From assembly GCA_030789695.1 (NCBI GenBank), contig CM061142.1, forward strand, positions 281,597,043-281,661,042: a stretch of DNA of 64,000 bases, in the 5' to 3' direction. The DNA comes from Scilla litardierei (Eukaryota; Streptophyta; Magnoliopsida; Asparagales; Asparagaceae). The notes beneath the pieces were generated by a model that saw nothing but the letters and a program-made list of their open reading frames with translations, had not been told where the DNA came from and did no database searches. This document shows, piece after piece, positions 1 through 10,891 of the stretch (position 1 is the stretch's first letter; each line of letters begins with the position of its first letter). A program made the position numbers and the translations under genes.

Positions 1-1012
1 AAAGTTGATGTTTTTATCTCCATGTGTGGCTAAATCTCTTGTATATGTTGTGACGTAATTGGGGCCTATTTCCTTTATGCTTCCTTTCATCTATAGCACC
101 ATTTAATATAACTCATAAGATTGATGGCTGTATATTTGTATTCTCATTGCATATGCATTATCCATCGAGGGGTCCGATGAGGATGGTGTGTCGCGAGGCA
201 TTACCTACATGTATTTACACTACCTGTCGAGAGATATGAGGATGATGTGTCGCGAGGCATTATCTACATGCAAAAACCCCATCGAGAGGCCCTAGAAGAG
301 GGTTGTGTGCCATGAAGTTCACTTAGAGCGATTATGATATAAAACCCATGAATCAGATGAGTACTTAAGATGCTAATATGTTGCTCTTTAATGTTTTACT
401 TTCCGATCTACATACATTGGCCTGAATGTGAGATTGAGTTATCTGAGGGAGTTTGACAAGAATAGTAGGACATAACCCTAATGAAAACACAACACCCACA
501 TACCCCCCTTCTCCTATTACTCCCTACATTTCCCTTAGCGTAATTTTAGTATAATCTTGACAATTACACCATTAAATCAGCAATTCACCTTCGAAAGGTG
601 GTTCAGTTCTCATCGAGTCATTTCTTTGCCTAATTTTAGATTTTGAATTTACTTGCGAGATTGTCTCTATGGAATACGCCTTCTGACTCACCGGACTTTA
701 TTACTCTTGACCTCCAGCGCTTGGGAGTAGCACATTTTTGAGACAAGCAATGTTATAGGAATGAATAGAACTGATTGTCCAAAAAATAATGGGAAGTAAA
801 CTTTTCAAGGGCATCATGTGAGATAAGTACGCATATGACAAATAGGAACATGATTTTTAAGAAACATTAGTTCAATAATAATTATTTCATCATAATAAAT
901 AATAACCACAACAATATATTTTGGATAAACCATGTATATTATTATAACAAACATAAGACTTAGGTAACAGACCCCATCCTCTGCTATTAGTTAGTACCCT
1001 TGAGATAATTAT
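1..1012. other. Unassigned flank left of the copia element
   Basis: I see no coding region, LTR terminus or RNA gene in this stretch. It is moderately AT-rich. The only structure I can point to is the short imperfect direct repeat listed separately at 162-320. The last five bases before the copia LTR are one copy of its target-site duplication. Confidence 0.6.
162..320. repeat. Three imperfect ~58-bp direct repeats
   Basis: Units begin near 162, 223 and 279. The first two share the core GATGTGTCGCGAGGCATTA with one or two changes, and the third is more diverged. It is a small degenerate minisatellite-like array with no visible coding potential. It may be the internal repeat of an old LTR, but I cannot assign one. 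Confidence 0.55.
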
Positions 1013-1017
1013 GATAT

Positions 1018-1139
1018 TGTTATGAGAATGTTGGCTACTGATCCCGTAGCCCTCTATTTGTAGAGAACAATTACATAATGTGTGTATACCCTAAACCCTA
1101 TTGGGCTCCACTTGGGCCTATAAAAGCATGTTCATAACA
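1018..1139 (-). repeat. 3' LTR of copia element A (122 bp)
   Basis: It begins TGTTATGAG and ends TTCATAACA, and aligns over its full length with 7399-7521. A purine-rich tract lies next to it on the minus strand at 1140-1152 (GATAAGGAGAAG), fitting a polypurine primer for plus-strand synthesis. Confidence 0.93.
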
Positions 1140-1219
1140 CTTCTCCTTATCCATCCATTGTTGTAAGCTAGGTATATGAATGCTTCGGGATTTATATAGC
1201 TTATTAGGTCATGAGGGTA

Positions 1220-1437
1220 TGGATACTTCTGGATCCTAAGTTAGGAGGTCTTGCCTCGTTAAAACCTTTGGCTATGGAAAACCCAGTGGGAAAAACCAAT
1301 AGCTAAGGGAAAAGAGTGCAAGTCTCCTTAACTTTCCCTGATCGGTGGATATTACCAGGGGTGGATGCTACTGGATCCAGAGTTGATGTGGTTGCCTCGT
1401 TAAAACCTTTGGCTGTAGAAAACCCAGTGGAAAAAAC
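1220..1437 (-). repeat. Duplicated block in the 3' untranslated region of copia element A
   Basis: Two copies, about 1220-1296 and 1363-1437 (period about 143 bp), share a block reading TTGCCTCGTTAAAACC followed by AAAACCCAGTGG on the plus strand. Read on the minus strand this is the TTTTAACGAGGCA block commonly found between RNase H and the 3' LTR of plant copia elements. The duplication is local to this copy as far as I can see; the second copia element lacks this region. Confidence 0.7.
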
Positions 1438-1481
1438 AAATAGTACAACACAACATTAACTCCCCCTGTTGTGTACAAGCT

Positions 1482-2100
1482 TCAGGATTGTAATTCTTTC
1501 AACTGTCTCATCCCAATTCCTATTACAAGTTTTCTAAAGGTACAGTGAGGTAGTGCTTTAGTAAATAGATCTGCCAGGTAGTTGCAAGACTTGATCTGCT
1601 GGATGTCGATTTGTCTGTCTTCTTGTAGTTCATGTGTCCAGAAAAGCTTGGGATAAATGTGCTTCATCTTGTCCCCTTTGATGTAGCCACCTCGTAGTTG
1701 AGCTATGCAAGCTGCATTGTCTTCGTACATGGTTGCTAGTTCAAGGTCGCCTTTCTTTAGGCTGGTTGTCACCAGGATGTGGTGAATGACTGAACGTAGC
1801 CAAAAGCATTCTCTGCTAGCTTCATGGATCGCAATGAGTTCGGAGTGGTTGCATGAGGTTGCTGTCGAGGTCTGCTTTATAGATCTCTATGATATGGCTG
1901 TTCCACTGTAGGTGAATATGAAACCAGTTTGGGACTTTGCGGTGTGAGGATCAGATCTGTATCCTGCATCTGCAAAACCAATTAAGTTGGAGGATACGCA
2001 TTCTGATAGTATATTCCTAGGTCTACTGACTCTTGGAGGTAGCACAGAAGGTGCTTCACTTTGTTCCAGTGGTACTTTGTGGGCACTCAGCTATATCTGG
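1482..2100 (-). pseudogene. Copia RNase H domain (element A)
   Basis: An open stretch at 1482-1772 (96 residues) contains the copia RNase H signature: an acidic YEDN motif, then a segment with H-I-Y and F-x-x-H-E-L, and near the end the conserved D-L-F-T-K-A-L. The conserved C-terminal G-M-R-Q-L-K-E follows, and the stop is where copia polyproteins usually end. The upstream part, 1773-2086, is frameshifted but lies between reverse transcriptase and this segment. RNase H removes the RNA template during reverse transcription in the virus-like particle. It cannot be made here because upstream frames are broken. Confidence 0.85.
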
Positions 2101-2957
2101 CTAGTAAGCTGACTGCGAATGCTATATCGGGACGCGTGCAGTTTGCCAGATAGAGGAGTGCTCCAATGGTACTTAGGTGAGATACTTCAGGACCAAGTGT
2201 TTCCTCCCCCTCTTCCAGCGGACGAAAGGGGTCTTTATCAACATCCAATGATCTGACGACCATTGGTGTACTCAGCGGGTGACATTTGTCCATTTGGAAA
2301 TTTTTCAACAATTTTATTGTGTAAGTGGTTTGATGTAACAGGATTCCTCCGCTGAGGTGTTCAATTTGTAAGCCGAGGCAGTATTTGGTTTTGCCAAGGT
2401 CTTTCATCTCAAAAGTCTATGTAAGGCTTTTGGATATCTTAGCTATCTCTTCAAGAGATCCAATGAGATTTAAATCGTCTACGTAGACGGCAATTATTAC
2501 GAATCTTGTTCCCTTTTCTATTATAAAGATGCAAGGGCAGACTTCATTATTTGTGAATCCTTGTTGCATGAGGAATTCACTGAGTCTGTTATACCACATT
2601 CTTCTCGACTGTTTTAGACCATACAATGATCTTTGAAGTTTGACATAATAGACATCCTGAGGTCTGTCTGAAATTTTTGTTGGCAGTTTATAACCGTTTG
2701 GAAGTCTTATATAGATGTCCTTATATATTGCCATATAGGTATGCATTCACAACGTCTATGAGCTGAATATCCAAGCCTTCCATAGCTGTTAAGCTGATTA
2801 TAAATCGAAAAGTGATCGCATCCATGACCAGAGAGTATGTTTCATCATAATCTATTCCTAGTCGTTGGAAAAAACCTTGTGCAACAAGGCATGCTTTGTA
2901 GCGTACGATCTTATTATTTTCGTCTCTCTTTCTTACGAATACCCATTTATATCCCAC
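2087..2957 (-). pseudogene. Copia reverse transcriptase (element A), three frames
   Basis: The minus-strand reading passes through three overlapping open stretches: 2721-2957, 2417-2746 and 2087-2407. The first has G-Y-K-W-V-F-V-R-K and F-x-Q-R-x-G-I-D-Y-D-E-T-Y; the second has S-L-Y-G-L-K-Q-S-x-R-x-W and the catalytic Y-V-D-D; the third has M-K-D-L-G and L-G-L-Q-I, then T-R-P-D-I-A-F-A-V. All are classic copia signatures in the right order. At least two frameshifts separate them. The catalytic aspartates survive, so the damage is from frame loss, not active-site change. Confidence 0.9.
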
Positions 2958-3512
2958 AGGTTTTACACCCTTTGGTGTTGGAACTACAGGTCCAAAAAAT
3001 TTGGGTTTCGAGCATGAGTCCAGCTCTACTCCTATTGCCTCGTTCCAGTTTGGCCAATCCTATCTGCATTTACATTCTGCTAGAGATCATGGATCGATAT
3101 CATCGTCATATTCAGTGACGTGATTAGCAATAACGAACGCGAAGTTGTCATCAATGATTGTGCTTTTTCTGTCCAGTACCTCCCCAGTACGTACATAATT
3201 TAATGATATTTCTCCTATATTTTCCTCTTCAGGGGGTTTTAGGAGGGGAGTGGTGTTTGGGCTGAGCTCAGCATCCTGTAGTGGTATCATTTTAGTTTCT
3301 CCAGGAGTTTTCCTCTTTTGAGGAAGTCTGTCCTTGGAGACTGGGGGTCGTCCTCTCTTTTGTTAAGGTACGGTCGCTTCTGCTGCAGGTGGATTGCATC
3401 CATCTGTGGGTATGTCAATCCTAGCTGGCGTGTTTGCATCAGGGATGTGTAATCTGACAACCTTCTAGGTGTCAGTGAATTTGTCCGGTAGTATGTGAAC
3501 TGTATTTTGTAT
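2958..3512 (-). pseudogene. Degraded integrase C-terminus/RT linker (element A)
   Basis: This stretch joins the integrase core to reverse transcriptase. A short minus-strand reading at 3087-3290 is acidic and proline-rich, as copia linkers usually are. No catalytic motif is expected here and none is seen. Several stops are present in all frames. Confidence 0.55.
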
Positions 3513-4482
3513 TTAGAGGATCTTCAGGATCTCATCTTCACATTGGTTTGTACGCGGATCAAAGTGGGATAACGTTTTTGTATTCCATGAAATGGTCTTT
3601 GAAGCTTCAGGCTTCTTAGAATCCATGCCTAGTTTGGGAAAGTTATTCTCGTCAAACTCACAGTCTTCTAAACGTGCCTTGAAAGCATCCCCTGTTAGAG
3701 GGTCCAGGTATCTAATGATTGATGGTGAGTCGAACCCTATATAGATATCTAGGCGACGTTGGAGACCATTTTGGTCCTCTGTGGTGGTGTGATATGGACA
3801 TAGACTGCACATCCAAATGTCATCAAGTGAGAGATATTTGGTAGAGTTCCATATGCAAGTTGCATCGGTGAATAAGTTTGACTACCAGATAGTCGTAATC
3901 TTATTAGCGATGCAGCATGCAAGATTGCATGTCCCCATGCAGTCACGGGCAACTGGGATTGCATTAGCAATGGACGAGCAATCCATTGTAGTCTGTTTAT
4001 AAGAGATTTAGCTAACCCGTTCTAGGTGTGAACATGTGCTACAGGATGTTCAACTTCAATGCCAGTTTCTTGGCAGTAGTTTAAAAAGACTTGTGATGTA
4101 AATTTCCCAGCGTTATCCAGACGTAATTTCTTAATCTGGTTATCGAAGAAATGTGCCCGCACTTAATGATTTGTGCCAGTAGATTTGCAAAGGCTACGTT
4201 GCGGGTGGACAACAGGCACACATATGACAATTTGGAAGATGCGTCTATCAGTACCATAAAGTACCGAAATGGGCCAATTGAGGGGTGAATAGGCCCACAA
4301 ATGTCTCCATGTATTCTCTCTAGGAAGCTGAGAGACTCTGAGTCCACTTTAGGTGGAGATGGTCTCGTAATCAATTTACCTTTTGAACAAGGGGGACAAT
4401 GAAATTCACCCTTTCGAAGTAACTTCAGGTTCTTCAAATTAATTCCACGGGATTGGGATATGATGCGATGCATCATTGTCAA
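3513..4482 (-). pseudogene. Copia integrase (element A), fragmented
   Basis: Minus-strand readings at 4081-4482, 3749-3970 and 3513-3812 together cover an integrase. The first has a zinc-binding tail C-P-P-C-S-K-G-K followed by H-G-D-I-C-G-P-I, which holds the first catalytic aspartate, and F-M-V-L-I-D. The second has the conserved P-V-T-A-W-G-H-A-I-L-H-A-A and L-M-T-F-G-C-A-V-Y-V. The segment between them, with the second aspartate and glutamate, is frameshifted. Integrase would join element cDNA to host DNA. Confidence 0.87.
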
Positions 4483-4550
4483 TCCGGGGTGTCCGAGTCT
4501 ATTTTACCAGAGTTGGAATTCTGGTTGATTTTTGCACTTCTGGTGCTCAA

Positions 4551-5006
4551 TTATATTGGCTTCCATTGGTCGTATTGTTGTATGGTAGAGACCCGATAGG
4601 AGTCCCTCGAAACGCTCAACGATGGTTTTAGCACCGTTTTATGAGCCGTTACATACAAGTATTCTTTGTTATGTTTGTTCACCGTTTTTAGGTGGTATCC
4701 GTTTAAACGGATGTCTCTGAAACTTAGTAAGTTTCTGTGCGAGCTTGGAGAGAACAGAGAATCTTTAATTAAAATTTGTGTTTTATTGGGGAGCAAAAAG
4801 TTTGCTTCCCCTGATCCTTCTAATATACTTGATGGACCAGAAATATTATTCTTGGTGCCATCGTATTGGTTAATGCTTTGAAAGAAGCAAATATCTTGAA
4901 GGACCGTGTGCGTAGAAGCACTGTCCACTAGGCATTTATTATCTATCTTTAGCAAGAAAGAAAAAGCATAGCAGTATAAGGCAAAAAACAAGTAACTGTC
5001 GTTCAA
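4551..5006 (-). pseudogene. Copia protease and GAG-pre-integrase region (element A)
   Basis: The 151-residue reading contains C-L-V-D-S-A-S-T-H-T, an active-site-like motif in the position of the aspartic protease (usual form D-S-G/A-x-T/S-H). It is followed by L-L-S-F-R-D-I-R and Y-L-Y-V-T, typical of the region leading into integrase. Between it and gag there is an AT-rich non-coding gap of about 100 bp (about 5007-5101), unlike single-ORF copia elements. Confidence 0.8.
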
Positions 5007-5101
5007 AGTCTGGAAATTGAACTAACATGCTAGATAGAAATAAACAACTAGAAATGAAATTATTTTTTCAACTACATCAAAATGTAGAAATAGATAAGGC
5101 A

Positions 5102-6054
5102 TCAGTCTAGCAAGTCATCGGTCGAAAAGTCCTCGGCGATGTACCTAATTGGAGCCAGGTCTTCTTTTTCCACTAGGTTTGTTTCAGCAGACTTCTGGCT
5201 AGCTTAGTACAAATCCTGGATGTGGTGTGGAGTGCGACAGTTTCTAGACTAGTGTCTAGTCATGCCACATCTGTGGCATTTGTCTTCCCAATCTTTCTTG
5301 GGGGCAGATGTCTGGCTGTTGTCTTTCCTCTTCCACACATTTTCCTTCCCCTCATTGTTGGTCTTTGGAGGGGGTCCTCTAGCCTGTTTCTTCAATGCAT
5401 TTCCCTTCGGGGGTTTGCCTTTGAATTTATCCTTCTTCTTCTGGGAGGAGATATTGTGCGCTTCAGGCGCAGGTGCAGTGCCAGCAGGGCGCAAGTTATG
5501 GGTGGCCAGCAAGAGGGCCCTGTTCTGTTCTGTCATCAGAAGGCATGAGAGAAGTTTTGAGTATTTCGTGAATTTCCGTTCACGATACTGTTGCATGAAG
5601 ATAACATCCTTCTCGTGGAAAGATGTATAAGTTTTCTGCAGCATGCATTCCTCCGTCACTTTTTCACCACACAACTTCAGTCGTGAGATGATGCTGAATA
5701 GTGCCGAGTTGTACTCGGCAATGGACTTAAAGTCCTGTAGACGGAGGTTCTCCCATTCATATCGCACTCGAGGAAGGATAACATCTTTTTGATGTTTGTA
5801 TCGATCCTCGAGGGCAGTCCACAACTCGTATGAGTCTTCCACTGTGAGGTACTCGGCCTTCAGGGTCCGATGATATGGCGTCTGATATAGATAATTGCTA
5901 TCGCCTTATCTATGTCAGAAACCGTATCGCCTATAGCAATGGCATGACTCAATCCCTGTGAGTGCAGGTGGAATTTGATATCCAACTGCCAGCTCAAATA
6001 GTTCTTGCCTGTTGCATCCAATACGTCGAAGTCGATGCTCGCTATCTTTTCCAT
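5102..6054 (-). pseudogene. Copia gag (element A) with defective zinc knuckle
   Basis: The gene starts at ATG 6054 (M-E-K-I-A-S-I-D-F) and shows the typical copia gag opening N-Y-L-S-W-Q-L-D. A break near 5850 separates the first 64 residues from the next 197. The second part carries the Y-E-L-W-T-A-L-E-D-R-Y block and ends in a zinc knuckle C-H-R-C-G-M-T-R-H. A TAG stop replaces the tryptophan right after this histidine; element A2 still reads H-W-S-R-N-C there. The gag frame resumes and ends at a TGA at 5102-5104. Gag would form the particle and bind RNA. Confidence 0.88.
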
Positions 6055-6789
6055 TTATCTAAGCGTGTCAAACAGTCAGTAATTAAATATTTCAAAATAA
6101 ATAATTATGCATTTCAGACAAAGATATTTGTTGTGTGGATCAACTAGTCACCATTTTTAAAGTACAAAATAAAGTCCGTTTACAGTCCCATTTAAAAAGA
6201 AAATACAACTCGGGAACCCTCATGGGGCCCCTCTTCTTCTGAAAGTAGATCTTCATCACCGTGGGACGTGCGCCAGACTTCGGAATTTATACAATTTAAT
6301 CCTCACTATAATTTCTCTCAAAAGAAAAAGAAAAAATGCGCGAAAAATAAATGGTGACAAATAACCGATCCAAAACCACAACCAAATATTAACATTCGTC
6401 GCAGAGACATCAATAATGCAGCATGCATTTAATTATTCATTACAGGCATGTAGTATGTGTAAACGCAATTTCATGCTACATGCAATAAAAACATACAACA
6501 TCCCATGCATTTATAATGGAGTAAAATATTTTTGTTTAATAATTAATCAGACCACGTGGATATGTCATACTCCGTTAGGTTAGCTGACTAACAAGAGAGC
6601 GGTCTCAGGATCCTCATAATTATTAAACGTATAAAAATAATCAATTAATCCAAAAAATGCGATTAGAGATGATTTACACATATGATGAATCAGATTTATT
6701 TAGGAAAAAATGATCAGGAAATCCTAAATAATGTCTGAAAATAGCCTTTTAATTAATAAAATTCGGGAAAACCCCTAGTTAGGGTTTTG
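6055..6789 (-). other. Non-coding 5' leader of copia element A
   Basis: AT-rich untranslated leader between gag and the GC-rich block at 6790-7010. I see no ORF with recognisable similarity on either strand. Confidence 0.6.
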
Positions 6790-7010
6790 TTGCAATGAGG
6801 CACGCATAGGAAGCATGCGTGCGAACGCATCAGGCGTGCAGCAGCGGGGCACGCACGTGCAGTGGCAGGCGCATGTCAGGCGCGGTGGCGGGCCGCGCGT
6901 CACCCGTACGTCAGGTGCGACGACGGCCACGCGTCGCCCGCGCGTCAGGCGCGGAGGCAAGGGCGGTTCGTGTGGTGCGCGTGCGTCAGGCGGCGGGGGT
7001 GCCAAGTCCT
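6790..7010 (-). repeat. GC-rich leader block with short GACGCG-type repeats
   Basis: Within an AT-rich element this block is strongly GC-rich and built of imperfect short repeats around GCGTCAGGCGCG (plus-strand reading). Long open frames on both strands here are a by-product of composition: they are low-complexity Arg/Gly/Ala/Pro sequences. A similar GC-rich block of different sequence occupies the same leader position in copia element A2 (8700-8935). Confidence 0.65.
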
Positions 7011-7384
7011 CTGGATACACAAATTTCGGAGGAAAATTCGATTTTTATTGTAAACATACTATTTTTAATCTTTGAATCAACGTTTTTACTGTAAAAATAT
7101 GATTTTAGCATGAAAAAGTTGATTTTTCAACCAAAAAATGATGTAAACCCTCTTTTTTTTGAAAAGAGAATAATATTAAAAACGTGATTTTTCATTCAGA
7201 TCTAAGTAAAAAAGATAGATCTAGTTGAAGGAAATCACAGGTCCATTATCATGCGCCTGAAAAATTTAGATTTATGGGATAACGGTTACCTCAAAATCCT
7301 ACCTGCCGGATCTAGCTACGTTCGGTGAAGGAAGCCATTTTGCGTCGCGATTTGTCCGTCGGAAGAGGTTCAGCTCAGCTGTGA

Positions 7385-7398
7385 GCGTGCTGATAACG
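7385..7398 (-). other. Primer binding site of copia element A
   Basis: On the minus strand the bases directly after the 5' LTR read CGTTATCAGCACG. It does not start with TGG, so it is not a tRNA 3'-end site. It matches the complement of the anticodon arm of plant tRNA-Ile(AAU) as I recall it, if A34 is inosine and is read as G. The tRNA match is from memory and should be checked. Confidence 0.7.
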
Positions 7399-7521
7399 TG
7401 TTATGAGAGTGCCAGCTACTGAATCCGTAGCCCTCTATTTATAGAAAACAATTACATAAGGGGTGGATACCCTAAACCCTATTGGGCTCCACTTGGGCCT
7501 ACAAAAGCCCGTTCATAACAG
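7399..7521 (-). repeat. 5' LTR of copia element A (123 bp)
   Basis: It begins TGTTATGAG and ends TTCATAACA, and is followed by the TSD copy GATAT at 7522-7526. It is near-identical to 1018-1139, with roughly a dozen differences. Confidence 0.93.
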
Positions 7522-7526
7522 ATATT

Positions 7527-8276
7527 AAATTAATTTTATTTAAAAGATTGAAATTTTATGAACAATTCCAAATTAAATAAAACATTTTTATAAATATTAA
7601 AAAATTCAAGTTAAATAAGGATTTCATTAACAAAACAAATTATACAAATAAAAGTAGATTAACTTCATAATTAATAAAGAAGTCTTAATCAATTCATTTA
7701 CCATGAAAAATAGGTTTATTAATGAAATTAGAATTTATATAAATTTGATTCTACTTAGCTATTCTTTGTTACATTAGAGTTCTATTTGATAGTCTATTAC
7801 CGTCTCTTCTGATACTTCAGTAATCCAACTCAAATAGAACTTCTTAATTATAATTGAAATCTAATTTTATAAGTATATTCTAATAAGGCAAAAATCTAAA
7901 AATATGAAAAAACAAATTAATGTTTTAAAACACTAAAAATTTGAGACATTTGCTAGTCATGTGTAAAATGAATTTTATGAAGCTAGAATTTGTTTTCTTT
8001 TTAGTTATTTAATATAATAACTCGATCTTATGAAAATATTCATTTCATTGGTATTTTTTTGATTAAAAATTTATAATTCATTAATGTGCTCTAATATGAT
8101 AAGTTATTTGTTTTAGGAGTTCTAATCAAATTATAACTTAACATCAATTTGAATTTTTTAAATTTAAACACATTGCCATTAGATATGAAATCTTAGGAAT
8201 TTTAATTTTATAATTATCCTTGAATTGTAATATGGTAAAATAATATAAATATTTTATAACATTATAAATTGAATCC
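7527..8276. other. AT-rich spacer between two copia elements
   Basis: Very AT-rich sequence with no ORF of note, no repeat terminus and no RNA gene that I can recognise. It could be old unique DNA or a decayed element. Confidence 0.6.
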
Positions 8277-8405
8277 TGTTGTGAATAGGCCCATTGGGCC
8301 CATTGGGCCCATTGGGTATCCACCCATCATTGAATACTATATATATGAGGGCAGGGGGCTCCTAACCCCTTACACCTTTTACCCTATGCTTTTTCCTTCA
8401 TAACA
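8277..8405 (+). repeat. 5' LTR of copia element A2 (129 bp)
   Basis: It starts TGTTGTGAATAGG and ends CTTCATAACA. It carries three tandem 10-bp GGCCCATTGG-like units near 8287-8316, and a TATATATATGAGG stretch near 8338-8350 that could be its TATA box. Confidence 0.85.
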
Positions 8406-8420
8406 CGTTATCAACACGAA
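8406..8420 (+). other. Primer binding site of copia element A2
   Basis: CGTTATCAACACGAA follows the LTR directly. It differs by one base in the core from the site of element A (CGTTATCAGCACG), supporting a shared non-3'-end tRNA primer. Confidence 0.7.
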
Positions 8421-8699
8421 TCTGCTCGAAGGAAAAATGCAACAGCTCTTAAGGAGGAGTTCATCCCCAACGTCATTTTAAAGAAGATCTTGTTCTTCTC
8501 AACAGAGAGCGTAAAGGGCATCCTTCATCGACCATCGTCTAGATTCCATAGCCGAATCTAGAAGGTAAATACCCAATTTTTTAAGATCTAGACTTGCTTT
8601 TCCTGTAGATCTGCATGTTTTAAATCACGTAGTTCATGAACACGGTAAAAATCGAATTTTTTAGATCTGCATGTCTAAAAAAACATTACAAAAATTGGG

Positions 8700-8935
8700 G
8701 TTTTATGATCCATGGCCGCGCCCTGAAGGCACGGCAGCCGTGCCTTCGTGCACGGCCAAGCCATGCCCAAAAGGGCAGGGCCAGGCCGCGCCTAAAAGGG
8801 CACGGCCAGGCCGCGCCCCTAGGGCGCAGCCAGCCGCCATGGCGGCCGTGCCTACGGGTGCGGCCAGCCTCGGTGGCGACGGCCGCCGCCGCCACCGCCG
8901 TGGCCCCCCCTCTCCCTAGGGTTTTTCGAAACCCT
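8700..8935 (+). repeat. GC-rich leader block of copia element A2
   Basis: A block with repeated AAAGGGCACGGCCAGGCCGC-type units (period about 27 bp) inside an AT-rich leader. It ends in CCCTAGGGTTTTTCGAAACCCTAG, so the open frames over it are compositional. It sits at the same place as the GC-rich block of element A. The rest of the leader to 9668 is AT-rich and non-coding. Confidence 0.6.
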
Positions 8936-9668
8936 AGCCTTTAACGGGCTATTTTGGGGGAGGCCCATTAACTCTTTCTTGGCTGTTTTTTGGCGCTAAA
9001 GCCCGAACATTAGCCTATTCTTTCACAAAAATTTCTTTTCAAATTATTTAGGCCTCTAAAAGCCCACTAATTAAAGAAATATTTAATTGTGATAGAGTTG
9101 GACAAAAAATTAAATAAAGATACAAAATGGATCATAATTACATGTTTTTAAATTCTATTGTTAGAAATTTGAGCACACACTTCACTTGTTAGATTATTTT
9201 TAGATCTATGCATGTGATGTCATATATCTGCGTGGTTGTATATGTATATAATATCGGCGTAGTTGTATATGTATATAATATCTGTGTGGATATGCTATTA
9301 GACTATGTTTTTAGGGATCAGCTAGGTTTCCGACACTCTTTCCTTTTTCTGCAATTTTGTTTTCTCTTTTTGAGAGAACGTGCATGTGAGGTTATAAATG
9401 TAAAATTCAAAGCTGAAGGACCACCCTATGGAGATGAAAGCGCTAGCATAAAGAGAAAGGGGCTTTTCTTAAAGTTTCCAAGTTGTCTTTATTTTATGCA
9501 CTTTTTTTATTTATGGGATGTATCTTCAGACTTTTTCTTTTTCTTTTTAGTGCTCGGCTGGCTGATCCCCATAGTTCTAAATTAATTCTGTACTTATATT
9601 AAATGCATGGATGTTTAACTTTAATAGTCAAATAATTCATGTTATTTTTATGTTGCTAGATTACGCAG

Positions 9669-10756
9669 ATGGCCAGACTTGCTAATGTTGATTTCTTGGT
9701 CCTAAAGGCCGATGAGTCGAACTACTTAAGTTGGCAACTGGACCTGAAGTTCCACCTGCGCTCTCATGGGTTCAATCTAACACCCATAGCAAAGGTAACA
9801 ATGAGTATTGCCACAGCTGAAAAGGATGCTTCTAAAGAAGCCCCTACTGCAGAAGAAGCTTCTGATATACTGAAGGCGAAAGCCATTATTTATATCAGGA
9901 AACACTTAGACTCGACTCTGAAGGACGAGTATCTTACTGTAGAGGATCCCTATGAGATGTGGACCGCACTTGAGGAGAGGTACAGACATCAAAGGGATGT
10001 TATACTCCCTCTTGCACAGTACGAGTGGACTCACCTCCGCATACAGGATTACAAATCTGTAGCGAAGTACAAATCAACATTATTTCGAATCACCTTACGT
10101 CTAAAGTTGTGTGGTGAGAATGAGCCTGAGATGATGTTGCTAGAGAAGACGTTTACGTCTTTTCATGAGAAGGACATGATCCTCATGCAACAGTACCGTG
10201 AACGAAAGTTCACAAAGTACTCCGATTTGCTCTCATGCCTACTAATAGCTGAACAGAACAGAGAGTTTTTGATTGCCACTCACAATCTATGCCCTCCTGG
10301 CTCCACTCCATTTCCACCTTCTGCAGAGGCACATTTCCAGTCTTCCCAGAAGAAGAAGATGGATAGAAGGCAAAGTTCCAGAAATGGAAAGAACTGAAGC
10401 AGTAGAAAAAGGCTACTCCTCAGGCTCCTCCCCAGAACCAGAAGTTCGTGGCAAAAAAGCAACAACGAACACCTAATAATGGTGGTCCTCCCAAGAAAGA
10501 CGGGGAGAATAAATGCTCTAGATGCGGAATGACTGGCCATTGGTCCAGAAACTGCCGCACATCCAGACACCTACAGGACCTCTACCAGGCAAGTCTCAAG
10601 ACTCATACTGAGACAAACTTGATATATGGGCAGCATTACCAGCTACCGCATGGAATCCAGAAGATTTCAAGAATGACAACACTTTGTAGTCATGGACCAT
10701 CTGTATCTTACTTTATAGCACTGTATCTTATTTTATGTCTTTCTATTCCATGTTAG
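9669..10756 (+). pseudogene. Copia gag (element A2) with one frameshift
   Basis: ATG 9669 opens M-A-R-L-A-N-V-D-F, then N-Y-L-S-W-Q-L-D-L-K-F-H-L and a 242-residue frame with Y-E-M-W-T-A-L-E-E-R-Y and L-S-C-L-L-I-A-E-Q-N. A frameshift near 10397-10448 leads into a second frame with an intact zinc knuckle C-S-R-C-G-M-T-G-H-W-S-R-N-C. Homologue of the element A gag, but better preserved. After the stop comes an AT-rich tail, then LINE sequence; no pol follows. Confidence 0.88.
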
Positions 10757-10891
10757 CTACTTTGTTTTGTTAGCTTTTTAATATTAATGAAAGTATTTTT
10801 TTTTTAATTCTGGCCGCATGCTACCTCATATTAACCATACCTTCCTTACGCTTGTTCCTAAGAGTACAATGCTTCTAGATTAAGTGACTAC

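Larger units (their letters stand above)
1018..7521 (-). mobile_element. Complete Ty1/copia retrotransposon with very short LTRs (element A)
   Basis: Both ends carry short LTRs that start TGTTATGA and end TCATAACA, a perfect 8-bp terminal inverted repeat. The element is flanked by the same 5-bp direct repeat GATAT at 1013-1017 and 7522-7526, so both insertion borders are exact. Read on the minus strand the order is LTR, PBS, GC-rich leader, gag, protease, integrase, reverse transcriptase, RNase H, 3' untranslated region, LTR, which is the copia order. Every coding domain has frameshifts or stops, so it is a dead copy. Short LTRs and the unusual PBS resemble the Ale/Retrofit branch of plant copia elements; that lineage call is inference. 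Confidence 0.93.
8277..10815 (+). mobile_element. Truncated Ty1/copia element with one LTR and gag (element A2)
   Basis: A 129-bp LTR is followed by a PBS, a GC-rich leader and gag, in plus orientation. The gag protein resembles that of element A, and the LTR termini and PBS are of the same type, so both belong to one lineage. Protease, integrase, reverse transcriptase, RNase H and the 3' LTR are missing. Sequence changes to LINE-derived DNA at about 10816. No TSD partner for the AATCC left of the LTR was found. Confidence 0.87.

Noticed and set aside
162..320. Start of another LTR element
   Set aside because: Only three short imperfect repeats; no termini, PBS or coding could be found.
6775..7094. 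Overlapping open frames on both strands
   Set aside because: They lie in a GC-rich repeat block, are low-complexity Arg/Gly/Pro sequence, and are present on both strands, so composition explains them.
8636..8944. Open frames around the GC-rich leader of A2
   Set aside because: Same reason: repeat-built GC block without any domain, in the leader of a copia element.
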